Shown: positions 1-12,900 of the stretch, piece by piece
How the letters are laid out: each line of letters starts with the position of its first letter
Position numbering within the stretch: the stretch's first letter is position 1
Source: Apiotrichum sp. Y4204
Taxonomy: Eukaryota; Basidiomycota; Tremellomycetes; Trichosporonales; Trichosporonaceae
Length of the DNA stretch: 64,000 bases
Direction: 5' to 3'
Assembly (NCBI GenBank): GCA_025531455.1
Contig: JAMYHL010000100.1
Span: 1-64,000 of the forward strand
Made by a program: the position numbers and the translations under genes
Notes under the pieces: model-generated
Databases searched by the model: none
What the model was told of the DNA's origin: nothing
What the model saw: only the letters and a program-made list of their open reading frames with translations

Positions 1-3000
1 AGAAGGACAAGGAGCGCGACCGCGAGCAGGGCACGCGCTCCCCATCAAACTCGGCGCCTGTCGCCCACGGGTGAGCTACATGCTGAATCCAAAAGCTCCA
101 TTACTCTAACATCCAGACAACCGCAGTCGATGGCTGCGGCCGCGCGCAATGTGTCCGACTCGTTCGCACCGGCAGGCCCTGGGGGAATGCAGGGTGGACA
201 GAACCCCAGCATGCGCCGTAAGACAAACTCGGTCTCGAATGTGAGTTGGCGCACGCGAACCACCGCAGTATATTGACTTCCCTCAGCCTGGTCAGCAGTT
301 CCCGGGCCCGACCGGTCCAGGAATGCAGGCGGGTGGGCCTCTGGGTCGTCAATCGCCCGCACCCGGCGGACCCAGCTTCCCGGCCACCGGCGCCGTGTCC
401 CTACCCAGCCAGCTGCAGCCCGCTGGGCCGCCAATTCAAGGCCAGATACCCCCTGGCGCCGCTCCGCCGACAGGCGCGCCACAGGCAGCGGGGCAAACGT
501 CGACAAACCCGGGCTACCCGTGGTCGACTCGCCAGCTGCGTCCATACCAGATGCAGACCAACCCGCCGAGCGCTCCCATCACCCCATTCCCCCGCTACGG
601 GTTCAGTGTCCCGCCGTATCCCTCGCACAGTGGCCACATTCTGCTCTTTGGTGGTTTAGTGCGGGACCGCGCGCACAACGACCTGTGGAGTCTTGATGTT
701 CGCGACTGCTCCCTGCAGCTTGTCAAGACGCGCGGAGACGCGCCTCTGCCCCGTATCGGCCACATCAGCGCGATTGCCGACCGCATCATGCTCGTCTTTG
801 GCGGTGACACCAAAATTAGCGAGGACGACCGCCAGGACGACGGTCTTTACGTTCTTGACCTGCGCACGCAGGAGTGGACCCAAGTTCCCGTTCTGGCTGG
901 ACCGACTGGGAGGTATGGCCACGCCGCGTGCATGCACGGCGGATGCCTCTACGTCCACGGCGGTCACGTCGACGGCCGCAACCTCGACGACCTGTGGTCG
1001 TTTGACATTCGCCAACTCGGCCAGGGCAACGGCCCATACAAGTGGGAGCGCATCTCGTACGCCAACGCCGCACCGCTCGCGCGTACTGGCCACACGCTTG
1101 TGCCGTTCAAGAACAAGCTCTATCTGTTTGGTGGTACCGACGGTGACTACCACTACAACGACTCGTGGTCGCTCGACCTCATTACTGGCATGTGGACGGA
1201 GCTCGAGTGTATTGGCTACATTCCCATTCCCCGTGAGGGTCATGCTGCCGCGATCGTGGACGATGTTGTGTATGTGTTTGGTGGACGTGACGTCCATGGC
1301 AAGGACCTCGGTGACCTTGCCGCATTCCGCATCTCCAACCAGCGCTGGTACATGTTCCAGAACATGGGCCCGGCGCCGATGGCAAAGTCGGGCCACAGCC
1401 TCTGTGCGGCGCACGGCAAGGTCTTCGTCATTGGTGGCGAGTCGAACCAGTCCCCACAGCTGCAGCGCGACGACCCCAACACGGTGCACATTCTCGACAC
1501 CACAAAGATCAAATACCCGACCGACCAGAGCGCCCCGCGCCGTACCCGGACCACATCGGATGCCACTGACATTCGGCCCTCTGCGGGCGGCCAGGGACCA
1601 TATACACAGCCAAACGGTCCGGGCGGGCCTATCAACGGCCAGCAGCCGTTCACCGGATCCCGGTCTGTCGACAACCTGCATCGCTCGACTTCTCCTCCCG
1701 CCATGGTGCCGGAACCGCGCCCTCTGGTCATCGCAAACGACACGACGGGCAATCAACCCGGCAAGCCGGAGAGCAGGTCCGAGTCGGTCGACCCGGCCGC
1801 TGGCCCCGGTGGCGCCGCGTATGGCGGCGCCGCTATGGGCGGTGTGGCCGGTGCCGCTGCGGGTGCCGCGACGAGCGCCCTCCGCCCCGGCAATGGCGTG
1901 CCTCCCCAGCGCCCGAAGCGCGATGACGATGAAGAGTACCGCCGCGCAATGTCGCCAGGCATGAACACGAACGGCACCGAGGCGTCCACCCCGCCTGCGG
2001 ACCGCATCGTCACCCCGCATGACGGCCCTTCCTCGCCAAGTCACTCCACCACCCGCTCCGGCCAGCCTGGCTCCCCGACTCTGGCATCTGCCCAGACCAT
2101 TCACCCGAACGCTGCCCGCAACTCGCGCAGCCCGCCGCCGCAGCTCCGTATGGGCGAGAACGGCGAGCGCCCTGCTCTTCCCCCCGACGCTTTCTACTTT
2201 AGCGGCAAGTCGCCCACAAACGGCAGCAGCCGCCCGGGGTCCATGAGCGGGCGGCCTGGATCCCTGCTCGGATCGATGAATGCCCGGCCTGGGTCCGTGG
2301 TTGGCCGTCCCGGGTCGATCGTTGGCCGTCCGGGGTCCATTGCCGGAACAGCTGACTTGGTTCGGGAACTCAAGGCGCGCGAGACTGAGGCTGAGAACGC
2401 CAAGCGCCGCGAGAATGCCCTGCGTGTTGTCCTGAGCCGCGCGATCAAGCAGGGCTTCGTGGTTGAGGACGAGCAGGAGCTGGAACTCCCGCCTACCGAG
2501 ACACTTGAGGACGAGTCGACGCAGCGGATCGTCGAGGCCCTTATCCAGCTCAAGCAGGAAAAGGCCAACCTCCAGAACGACGTTGCTGCGATGATGAAGG
2601 TCGCCAACGAAAAGGTCATGGAGGCCGAGCGGTTGCAGAAGAGTACGCTCCAGGAGGCCTCGTACTACCGCGCCAAGTCGATGGCCCTCGAGAGCGGCTC
2701 GGACGTCGACCTGAAGCGCCTCGAGGCGGAGCGCATCGCCGACCTGGAGCACCACCTCTCGTCCATCAATGCCGAGTACGAGAAGAACCGCAAGGACCTG
2801 GAGCGCATGCAGGACGAGCTCGTGCAGTACACTGAGCTGAGCACGGCGGCGACGGACCGGGAGGCGGAGACCATCAAGCGCTTCGAGGAGATGGAGGAGG
2901 AGAACACGCGTCTAGCTCAGGAACTCGAGGACCTGCGGCAACACAGCTCGACACACGAGAAGACGCTGCGCGAACACTCGGAGCGCTCCATCACGCTCAC

Positions 3001-5245
3001 GTCGCTGCAGCAGCAGCGCGAGGCCGAGCGCGACGATTACAAGACGCAGCTCGAGAACGCGCTTGCCAAGCAGAGCGAGTACCTCGTCATCATCGAGCAG
3101 TCGCAGGCGTCCATCTCTTCTGCCGGCACCCGCGCCACAGAGCTCGAGTCGATGCACAGCCAAGCAAAGGAGCAAATTGCGCAGCTCGAGGCCGAGCTTC
3201 TCGATGCCCGTCGACAGCTCGAGGACCGGACGCGCGAGGCCGAGCAGGCGAACGCACGCGCTGCCGAGGCCGAGGCGCTGCACACTAGCACGCGCGACGA
3301 GGCGAACAATCTCCGTTCTCTCAACACCGGCCACCTCAGCGAGCTTCTCGTCTTCCACCGTAGCGGCAACGACACTAACGAGCGCTCCCTCAAGGGACAC
3401 CAGGACCAGATGCGTGCCCTCGAGGAGGAAAAGTCGTCGCTCCTCAGGCTCCTCCGTGAGGCTGGCCAGCGCGTGGACGCGACCGAGGCCGCAGCCACCG
3501 CCCACCGCCAGAAGGCCCGCGACCTCGAGACTTCCCACCAGTCGCTTCGTGCCGACATGCGCGCGCAGCGCACCCAGCTGCTCGGCGCGCAAAAGGAGAT
3601 GGCCAAGTACCGCGACCTGTACGCGTCCAAGGACGCCGAGCTACTGGAGCGCGACCAGGCCGTCACCGAGCTGCAGACGCGTGTTTCTCTGCTGCGCAAG
3701 ATGATGGGCGACCACGGCATCACCGTCACCGACAACGAGCTCGACAATGCCGAGATGCCGTCGACCTCGGACCTGGAAAGCAAGCTGCGCGACAAGACGC
3801 GTGCCGTCGAGAACTCGCAGCGCGAGATTGAGGAGCTCACTGCCCGGGTGCTCGCCGCCGAGGAGAAGAGTGATGCCCTCAATCGCCACGTCGAGCGGAT
3901 GAACAACCGCAGCGGCAGCAGCGCCTCTATGCGGTCCCCGTCTCCTGGCGGTGCGTCTGCCAGCGAAGCGCGCGCGCTCGAGGCCGAGCGCAAGGTGCAG
4001 GAGCTCGAGGAGAAGCTTACCGCCGTCGAGAGCGACTACCAGACTGCCGTGCGCTACGTCAAGGGCACGGAGAAGATGCTCAACCGCATGAAGGTGGGAA
4101 ATAAATGCATAACCCATGCTGACTTCAGACCGAGCTCACAAAACAAAAGACGACCAACATCCAGCTCTCCACCGAGCTCGACTCTCTGCGTGGCCGGTCA
4201 GCGTCCGTCGAGCCCGGAGCGCGCATCACTGGGCGGTCAACGCCGTCCGAGGGCGACCTGTCGCGGAGACTGCATACCGTGCAGACGCAGTACGCAAGCT
4301 TGCAGGCCGAGTTGGCCGCGTCGCAGGATGTGCTGTCGGCACGGAACCGCGAGGTAGACGTCCTGCGCATGCGCATAGAGGAGACGGAACGCGACAGCGA
4401 AATGCTCCGCGAGGACCTCATGCAGGCGCAGCACCGCATCGCGACGCTGCTCGAGATGAACCAGTCGGGCATCCACCTCGGGAGCGACGACGACGACGAT
4501 CGCACCGCGCTCCGCCGCGGATCGAGCGCATCCTCTGATGGGGGATCAATGACTTTTGACAAGGTTAGTAGCGATAAGGAGAATGCGCGGGACCACAAGC
4601 GGGATCACCTCGGCCGGGAGTTGGTGGAGCGCGGGATGGTCGAGTCTGTGTATTCGGGCCTGCAGCTAGAGCTCGCTTATGCGGGGCCAGAACCGGGAGA
4701 TCAGGAGTCGGCCTCTGTGCCACCGGTCGCTGTGCCTGTGCATCGCTCCGCTCACGGGCACTTGTCACGACCGACATCGCCTGCGTACACTGGCGAGCTG
4801 GCATATGCTGCTGAACAGTCTCCTCCCGTTATGAACCAGGAGCTGCGCGGAGAGCCGCATCAAGCAGCCTCCACTCCCCATGTGACCTCGCCCAGTCTTC
4901 CCCCTCCCGTCGAGGAGGTGCACGCTCTGCATGGCGAGGGCGGTGTGCTGCGGCGTGTGCGCGCGCAGCCCGCCGGTGTGGGCGAGCAGTGGCGCTCAGG
5001 CCCAGCGCGTACGGTTAGCTATGTGGTAGTGTAATGGGATGTGGGACGTGGGACGTGGGCCGTGGGTCGTGGACCGCTGGTTGTGATTGATCGTCTGTGC
5101 ATCTGCTGACTCGGTGCAGTTTACAAAGGAGCTCAAGCAGTGGGAGCGGGCACGGTCCCCCGGCGCCAACGACAGCGATCTGGACCTCGACCACGCCCCG
5201 CCCTCGGCAACGCATGCAACGNCGCCTGCGCCAGCGCTGGTGTGA
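1..5245 (+). CDS. Kelch-repeat / coiled-coil cell-polarity protein (Tea1/Kel1 type), 5' end outside window
   Basis: Exons are read as 1-70, 117-240, 287-4093, 4129-4563 (or to 5013) and 5120-5245, stop TGA 5243-5245. All junctions have GT..AG and keep phase. The N-terminus lies before the window. A Gly/Pro/Gln-rich leader is followed by six Kelch blades (about 590-1450), seen as repeated GG doublets with W and Y such as LLFGG, LVFGG, YVHGG, YLFGG, YVFGG and VIGG. Next come a disordered Ser/Pro linker, an RPGS tandem repeat and a long Glu/Arg-rich coiled coil (about 2350-4490). This order matches fungal Tea1/Kel1 cell-end markers, which bind microtubule tips or polarity sites and recruit formins; that role is inferred from the family. 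The C-terminal splicing is ambiguous: donors at 4564 and 5014 both join the last exon in phase 0. One unresolved base (N) sits at 5222 in the last exon. Confidence 0.88.
2231..2346 (+). repeat. RPGS hexapeptide-like tandem repeat in the Kelch protein
   Basis: Between the Ser/Pro linker and the coiled coil the protein reads as six short units built on R-P-G-S, most preceded by Gly and followed by M, L, V or I. The later units are almost perfect GRPGS(I/V)V repeats, and the DNA repeats with period about 18-24. The units are basic and serine-bearing, so they could be phosphorylation or microtubule-tip binding sites; that is inference only. Confidence 0.75.
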
Positions 5246-8200
5246 GGAGCGTGATGTGATGAGACGAGTAGATATAGAACAGTGCTAGTGGTTGTGGATA
5301 CGTCAGTACGCTGGTGCTAGTGTGTACGCGAATGTGATGATGCTTTCTTTGGAGCGAGTGCAGTTGAGGAGAGCGGCTTTCATGAGAGATTGATTGGGAG
5401 GGATATACACCTGTCCGGTCCGGAACGGGGGAGATGACTGAATGAAGCATGGGCGGAGGGCTATCAACTCTTTAGATCATTAGACATAAGAAGCAGGATC
5501 GACAGCGGCGTAGCGCGCTGGGGTGATATGTCATTGTTATGGTTATCTCAACACATTCCCATATTTCTACGATTCATCCGTTCCGCCCGGACATGAGATC
5601 ATCAAGCGGAATACAAGCACAACAAACAAAACACCCCACACGCAGACCCGGAGCATACCGGAGCATACCCCAAGAGGGCACGCCGCAAAACACGGCGCTC
5701 GGGCCTCGATACAGACATTCGACACAATCACAAGATCACAAGCTCACAACACAAGATCACAAGATCACAAGATTACAAGCTCACAATCTCGCACCCACGT
5801 ACCACGTCCTCTCTTGTACTGCTGTTTCCGATCACGCCGGATCGAGTAATATTAATCAAATCCGTAATCAGAGTTTTGTCCACCCGGACCGGCACAGGGC
5901 CAGGGCCGGCTCGCGAGCTTGACTAGTGTGGTGTTTGGTGCAGCAGCAGCTCTGGCAGCGAGCTCCAGGGCACTGTACCTGTCGTGCTGTCTCTGTGGTG
6001 CCTCCAAGCTCCAGGCTACCTCCAGGTCATATACACTACATACCCCAGGTACCCAACCTTGGTCTCGGCATGCCCCAGCGTAGCGCCCGGGATAGGCGGG
6101 GATCGGGGATCGGGGACGCGGCGGAGATGACCCGTGGCTCATCGCCTGTGTCAAGGATCAAGGACGCTGTGTCGACATGAGTACGCAAGGAGGGGGAAGC
6201 GCGCAAGTGTACAGACATGAAACCACAAGCACAAGCGGCGGGCGGCGGGCGGCGTACGTCCTCTCCTGCGCCGCTGCTCCGTACGTCCCGGCCGTGTCGT
6301 CATCCACCCTCTACAGCCATTGTTCGTGTACATGTGATCAAGAATGCAAACTAGGCCGACTAGCATGCGGTTGGGGGGTGAGGGGAGGGGTATCGAAGGG
6401 TGGAGGATGAAGGGTGGAGGGCCGAGTGTCGCGTGCTCCAGCTCCAGGAGGTGCCGGACGCGTACAGAATGAGGGCAAACGCACACGTCTATCCCCACAC
6501 GATAGGTGGTTCAGCCCTGTACGCCCTGTTCTGAGACAGTGGTATCTCCGACATCCGAACACGTTTCGCGCGCAGCGTGCAGCGTGCAGCCTCTTGGCCC
6601 TCTTGGTCTCTTGCCTGCCCTTCCTACACTTTGACACTGACTCAGGGCCGTGGAGCATGAACGCGATCGGGTGCACCACGGGCCCGCAGGCGAGCACGCA
6701 GTGCGACACGATGCGACACGGCGCGACACGACGCCATCGCGCCACAGCCCACAACGAGCGTCTGGTGGATGGCCAGTACGGCATCCGCGGCATCCGCGGC
6801 ACCCACGATATCCACAATACTAGTACTGGCGCGCTCCGCGCGACGCGTGCTTGCTTCCGAGCCTGACCCTGTCTCCTGATATCCTACCTATTTTGTGGAG
6901 CTAGCTCCTGGCGCCGAGCCCATGAGCCCATGAGGACAAGCTACAAGCTACATCCAGTAGTCTGCTTATATGAGACCCATATGCTCCACCTGCCATGCCC
7001 CCAGTACGCGCCCGCCTCTTCTTTTCCTTTTCCTCACCGGATCACCGGCTTGTTCTCCGGCTCACCCTGCGCCTTCCGGGGCTTCCGGGCGCCGCGGCCC
7101 TGAGGATTGCCGAGAGAGGCGACCCAGGACCTGGGCGAGGGGCCGAGCCAGGGGAGGAGCTTAGAGAGGCAACAGGGGCTGGAGGGTGCGCGGCGCGTGC
7201 TGCCGTGATACCTGCGGCGGTGGTACGTGATGCCGCAGATGGAAAGATTGGGAGATGCAAGAGGGTGCATCATTCGCAACTCGCAGCACGACTAATCCAC
7301 GGACACAAGCAGCACGATGTACACGCACCCGAGGCCGGGAAAGGGACAGGGGCAGGGACAGGGGCCGGTCAGCGGCTCGCTGGTAGTACCATGTACCGTG
7401 GGTCTGGGCCTGGATCGCCAGCCCGGGGGGGGGAAGGTCAAAGTTTGGCGGGGGCCAGGGCAGATGAGCAGAGGGATAAAGGAAACGGGGGTGACGCGGT
7501 TCTGCCAGTTGTGATCTGGTTTGAGCTGCAGGAGCTGTGATCCTCATCCTCTTCTCTGGTGCCGATCCGCTTCTCGTGTGATCTGATACCGCTGCCCCTA
7601 GTTGTTCCGGGTGGGCGTTCCTATTCCAAAACGCTATTAGACGCGGGTGATCCGAGCGGTATTAACATTATTAACATTGTCTTATTAAAAACCCTCTCCT
7701 GCAGTCCGTGACTCTTTCCCCATTTGCCGTCCATTACGTGCCATTACCCTTTTTCTTTTATTACCCTCTACTGATTATGGATGTGTTTCAAAAGTGGAAA
7801 AAAATAAACTCTGAGCCAAAAAATAAGACAGCTTGTGCCCAGTGCGAGAACGGCGAGACTTTGGAACGAGTTATGTAATCGGAAAAGGACAGAAGGATGT
7901 GTAGAAAAAGTAGAGTGTCGCTGATCACCCCTCGGCCTATGCGCCCCCCCTCTGCTTTCATGCATTAATTCCCTCCTCGGCCCTCCTTCCTCCTTTGGCA
8001 GTCACACATCCGGAGACCGGATCCTCGCGGCTCTGCCCCTTCCGGTCCGTTCCTCTCCCCTTCCGGCTGCATCTCTGGCCTCTGGAGCTCTGGAGCGGCT
8101 CTGGGTTCCTTTTCGCTTTCCCTCTGCGATTCTGCCTATTCCTGTCGCCTGTGGCCTGTGGGGCGTGTGTGCTTAACCTTTTTGACTGCGAAGCTGCGAC

Positions 8201-9933
8201 GCAGACTACACACGTAAACCACACGCACTCCACCCGCCCATCCCAGCTGGCAGTTAGCACTCCCGGGTCATTCCGCCTTGCCTCTCTCGTACTCTCGTTA
8301 CAGCCAGGTCCATGGCGCCGCCACTGGCGGCCACTGGGTCCATCCCATCCCAATTCAATCCACCTCCATCGCCATCCATCCCACTGACATCCCCTCCCTT
8401 CCCCATCACCTGTTCTCTCTACACCACTCTCCGCCCTCTGCACGACGGCCACTGGCATCCCATCTCCCTCGGCGTGCACTTCCGCACTGGCACTCGGTGA
8501 GTATCCATCGCGCATTGCATCATCCCCGACATTCCTCTCCCCTCCTTGCTCCACCTCCTCTGCTCCGCGCTCCGCGCTGCTCCTTCCCCTCGCACAAAAC
8601 ACCCACCCCTGCCACCTCGTGCAGACGCCCAGCAGCCAGTGGGCCAGTGCACGTATCTCGAAACACGCGAATCTCTTCGCTGCGCGCTGCGCGCCCTCGG
8701 GCAGCTCACTTCTGTACTTCTGCCTTCCTCTTCTATGCGTTTGGCCGTTCCTTCTGTGCGTACAGAGCAGGGTCGCGCGGATCGGTGCACATTGCGTGCC
8801 CGAGCGCCCAAAGGGGTTTGTCATCATGTGCGAATTCTATCGGCGCAGGGAGTGGTGCGTCGGGCGCGCTCCGCGTCTGTATGCGTGCCCCTGGGCCCAT
8901 CGCGGGTGCGCGCACTGTCCGCTGGCCACTCTTGTACTCTTCGGGTCATGCAGTACGCGCAGGCGACTTTTAGGGAGCTAGGGAAGAGTGTGTTGAAATC
9001 CCTGTTTCCGAAGAGGAAGGAGAACAAGGAGAGAGGAGAGTGGTCTGTCTGTGTCTGCTCTTCCTGCATGTCCTGGCTTTTCCTAGGCTTCCTGGCTTTC
9101 CTAGGCTTTGTGGCTTGCATCCACAAGGGAACACCTTTTTTGTTCTCGCATTGTTGTTACAACTCGTACTCTTGCGACGACTGGCAACTGGGCAACTGGA
9201 CTGCACGCCCATCTCGTGTCACCGCGTAGACCACGCATTTTGTCGGACCCTAGAGTCTGCAGCCCGGAACATATGGCGTTCAGCCCACCACTGCCCTTAT
9301 CCTCATCCCCATTCTTGTCCTCGTCTTCACTTCGACTACCTCCCTCGTCGCCCCACACGCCCCCTCGGCACACCGCGCCGCCTCATTCCCAACCTCCCTG
9401 TCCGCTCAGGCCGCGTCGAATCACGCCCACGCCGGCCCTCCCACTCACACCATCTCCCTTCTTTCGGCTGAAATCTTCTCGTCCATCATCGCGTCTCCGG
9501 TCAGATAGCGCGCACCAGCCCAGCCCAGCACGAGAAACCTTCGCTCGAGACGCGCCGCGGTTGTCGCCACATCCTCCCTACTCCAATCCCCCCATTCCCC
9601 TCGTCCTCCAGCCCTGCCACCTGCCTCCTCCCTCCCCCATCCCATCACTCCCACTCCCATCCTCATTCTGTCTCTTCTCTGTACTCCTCTCACATCTCCA
9701 TCGTCGGTCTCGTTCATCACGCTTACCCATCTCTAGCCTAGACGGCAGCAGCGTTGTTGCGTCGACCGACGCACGCCTTTCCCTTCCGACCATCGTCACT
9801 CGTTATCCCATCACACGCCCGTCCATCGCCTGCCCTCGTTTTGCACACTGTAAACCTCTCCCTCCACGCCCTCCGACACCACCTCCCACGACCGCTTCCT
9901 TTCATCGAATGACCCACATCGACCAGCTCTGCA
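5246..9933. other. Gene-poor stretch between the Kelch gene and the next gene
   Basis: About 4.7 kb with no open frame that shows a recognisable domain, good splice-joined conservation or the codon pattern of the neighbours. It holds the 3' UTR of the Kelch gene, an A/C-rich short-repeat patch near 5724-5790, a G-rich tract around 7420-7440, an AT-rich patch around 7630-7900, and a long pyrimidine-rich leader (about 9240-9930) that is probably the promoter and 5' UTR of the gene starting at 9934. Frames up to 289 codons exist but look like GC-driven chance ORFs. Confidence 0.55.
5724..5790. repeat. Short degenerate tandem repeat of AAGATCAC type
   Basis: An 8-10 nt motif (ATCACAAG and variants such as CTCACAAG and ATTACAAG) recurs about seven times. 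It is low-complexity intergenic sequence with no coding sign. Confidence 0.7.
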
Positions 9934-12900
9934 ATGTCTTTGGCCGTTGACGACGAAGCCCGCAGAGCGCAGGTCACAAGCGCAAAGAAAAAGGTGCGAC
10001 GCCGCGTGACAGCGACGCCAGCCCCCGGAGCTAACCCACAGCTCCGACAGTTTCGAGCTTCCCGTTCGGGCGCAGCTGCTTCGCCGGAATCCGCTGCAAC
10101 CCTGCGGCCCCGCGCCAACTCGCCTCCTCCACCCACCCCGCTCAACACGAGCGTCGCGGATAACAAGATGGCGACATTTACCATGCCCAGACGCATGCCG
10201 CAGAAGGGTCCGACCACAGAGCCTGTCGCTGCTGCCGAAGACGACATTAAACTCGAGGCTCCACCAACGCGCGCACAACGGCACACACGCAAGGCGAGCC
10301 GATCGCACCACCGCAGGGACTCGTCGGTTGCCTCGTTCACATTCCCGCCACCAGCGCAAAACAATGCCGTGCAGCACAATGGCCTGCCTCGCGGTTCGCT
10401 CCTGGCCGGGTTTGATCTTCCCTTGCTTGTCCCGTCGGGGGATCTTCCCCCAGACGCCCCACCGACTCTGGAAACCGGCAGTGACAAACACGAGCATGAC
10501 GCAGCATGCAACCCGCGGGAAATAATAACTACCCCTGCCACCCCGATACAGCACTCGCCTGCCATCGTCGAGGAGGAGATTGCCATTGCGCGCTTGAGCG
10601 CGTTTAGTTTTGGTGCCAAGCCGCAGCGGGCCCCACCCTCGTTTCCCCTGCCGCCAATCGCGCCGACCTCGTCGAGAAACCCAGTCCTTACCCGCACGCC
10701 GTCCTTTCCCCCAGACCTCGACAGCAGCGACCGGCCCAAGTCTCGGCCAACTTCGCCGAGCCGGAGAAAGCGCCACTCGCATAACCGATCAGAATCCATC
10801 TCCTTGCCGAATCTCAAGCTGGGTGGCGGCGCTCGTCCAAACTCGCTCGGCCTCCCTTCCCCCAATTTCACATCGGCCCCGTCGTCGCCCTTTGGAGAGC
10901 CGGCCCCGCGGTCTTCCTCCCGTCTAAGCACACCACTCAACAGTGGCAGTCGTCTCAAGTTTGAGCCGAGCGACAAGGAGAAGGAAGAGTCGCGCCGTCG
11001 CGCGCTCGACAAGCTCACTGGCGGCCCGAGGGTCGAGGAGCAGCGCCACTCAATTACCCTTCCTTCCTTTGACGATGACGACTATTCGGTTACCTCGTCC
11101 CGTCCGCCGACCCTTCACTCCACCGCGTCCTCGAGCCGGCCCTCATCCTTGGCTGCTTCATCCGGTTCCTTTGGAGGAAGTTCGCTGACGTCCCCTCTTC
11201 CCTGGTCAACCTTTGAGGAGAGCGATCGATGGAGCTTCCCCCATCGCTTTGACCCAAACAAGGAGGATATCGCCAGCATCAGCTTTGAGCTACCCCCGGC
11301 GCCTAGCAAGACCAGCTCGGTCCTCTTGAACAGCGGCCTCGGCGTGCTTGCCGAGGAGGACGAGACAGAGTCTGATGAGGAGGGCACAGCCGCCGACACT
11401 GATATGCGAGCAGGATCGACGTCGTCCGTGGCGGACGCCACCTCGCCAACCGATGACGCCACCCCGGCTGCTGGTCCCACCCCGTCACGCCTGCGTGAGC
11501 TGCATCTTGTTTCAACAAACTCTTCACGCCGCGGATCAAACCCCGAAGTGAGGGAGAGCTTTGCGCGAACTGTGTCGCAGTCGAGGGAGACGCCGACTAA
11601 AGGCTACGGGTCGAGCAGCAGGCGGCCACGGCCTCTCGGTCTCGATGAAGCGAGTGTGTTCATCGCCAATTCGGCAACGTCTCCAAACCGCGTTGGGCGT
11701 TCTAACAGCCTGAACGGTGTCCGTCGCGCGCCATCATCCCGCGGAAGCTCTATCTCATACAAGAAGGATGGCAGCGGGAGCGGATCGTCGCGTGACTACA
11801 GCATACGAGGTGTTGGATCCCCGCCGACCGCCCCAAGCGATGTCACGTCACCGACATTCACATCACCACCGAATGATTTTCAAGGCCTCCCCCGTGGCAC
11901 CCGCTCTGCGTGTCCCCGTCCTAGGAGTCTGATACTCGGAATAGGGGGCACATCGGGGCGCGTCCTTGGCGAGGTTGATGAGGAAGAAGAGGATTCGATG
12001 TTGGGGTTTCGCGACGATGGCGTCTCGAATGGGCGCCCTAGCTTTGACTCATCACGCGACAGTCTGGATTCGTCTGCATGGGCGCACCGCCGCGACAGCC
12101 GTGACCGCATCGACGCGGAAATGGAACGCGACGCACTGCGGGAAGATGTGGATCTCTGGCGCAAGCGCTGCCGCAACCTCGAAGACCAGCTCGAGTCGGA
12201 GCGGCGCGAAACCTCCCGCCTTCGCGAACGCGTCCGAAAGCTGGGAGATCGCATCCTGCAGCAATCGTCGGCGCACGCCGCTGCCCCGTCCCCTAATGAG
12301 GGACGGGAAATTGCTCAGTCACGCCTAATTGCCGAAATGCGTGACCAGATTTTTAGTTTGGCCTCGGCGCTAGAGCGTGAGCGTACCGAGAAGGCCGAAG
12401 CGCTCTCGCGGGCTGCAGATCTGCAATCCCTGGTTGATGTCGCGGCGAGGACACCGCAGGTCTCGTCCGAGTCCCTGCCCACGACACCAAAGTCCCGTCC
12501 GCGTGCCCTCGAGTCGGCCCAATATGACGACGCCGACTCAAACTTTGCCGATGCGGACGACGAGCATCGTTCGTACGAGCCTAACAGGAACGGACTCACT
12601 AAGGATGATCCGAACCTGAACCGCATGCGCGGCTGGGGCTTCCCGCAGGGGCCGGTCGACGGTAACAGCAAGGCCAGCAAGCGTGACTCATTCTTCGGTT
12701 TGTCACGCGCCAGGCCGGTACGTGCGCCAAAGGCCAGTGGCTCCGGCCTTGGCCTCGCATGGCCATCCCCGGATGAGGAGGAGCACCACGACCTCCCGCC
12801 CATTGTCGTCGACGACACGAACCGCTCCCTCATCACGCCCGTCTCTCCCTCGCTCGTCCGTCCGAACACCAGCGCCTTGAACAGCCGTGTTGTCTCAGAG

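Noticed and set aside
656..2755. 699-codon minus-strand open frame inside the Kelch gene
   Set aside because: It is antisense to a clearly recognised Kelch domain and coiled coil and has no domain of its own; GC-rich third positions produce such shadows.
7958..8827. 289-codon minus-strand frame in the gene-poor stretch
   Set aside because: Arg/Gly-rich with no motif; several overlapping frames of similar length exist on both strands, as expected from GC bias.
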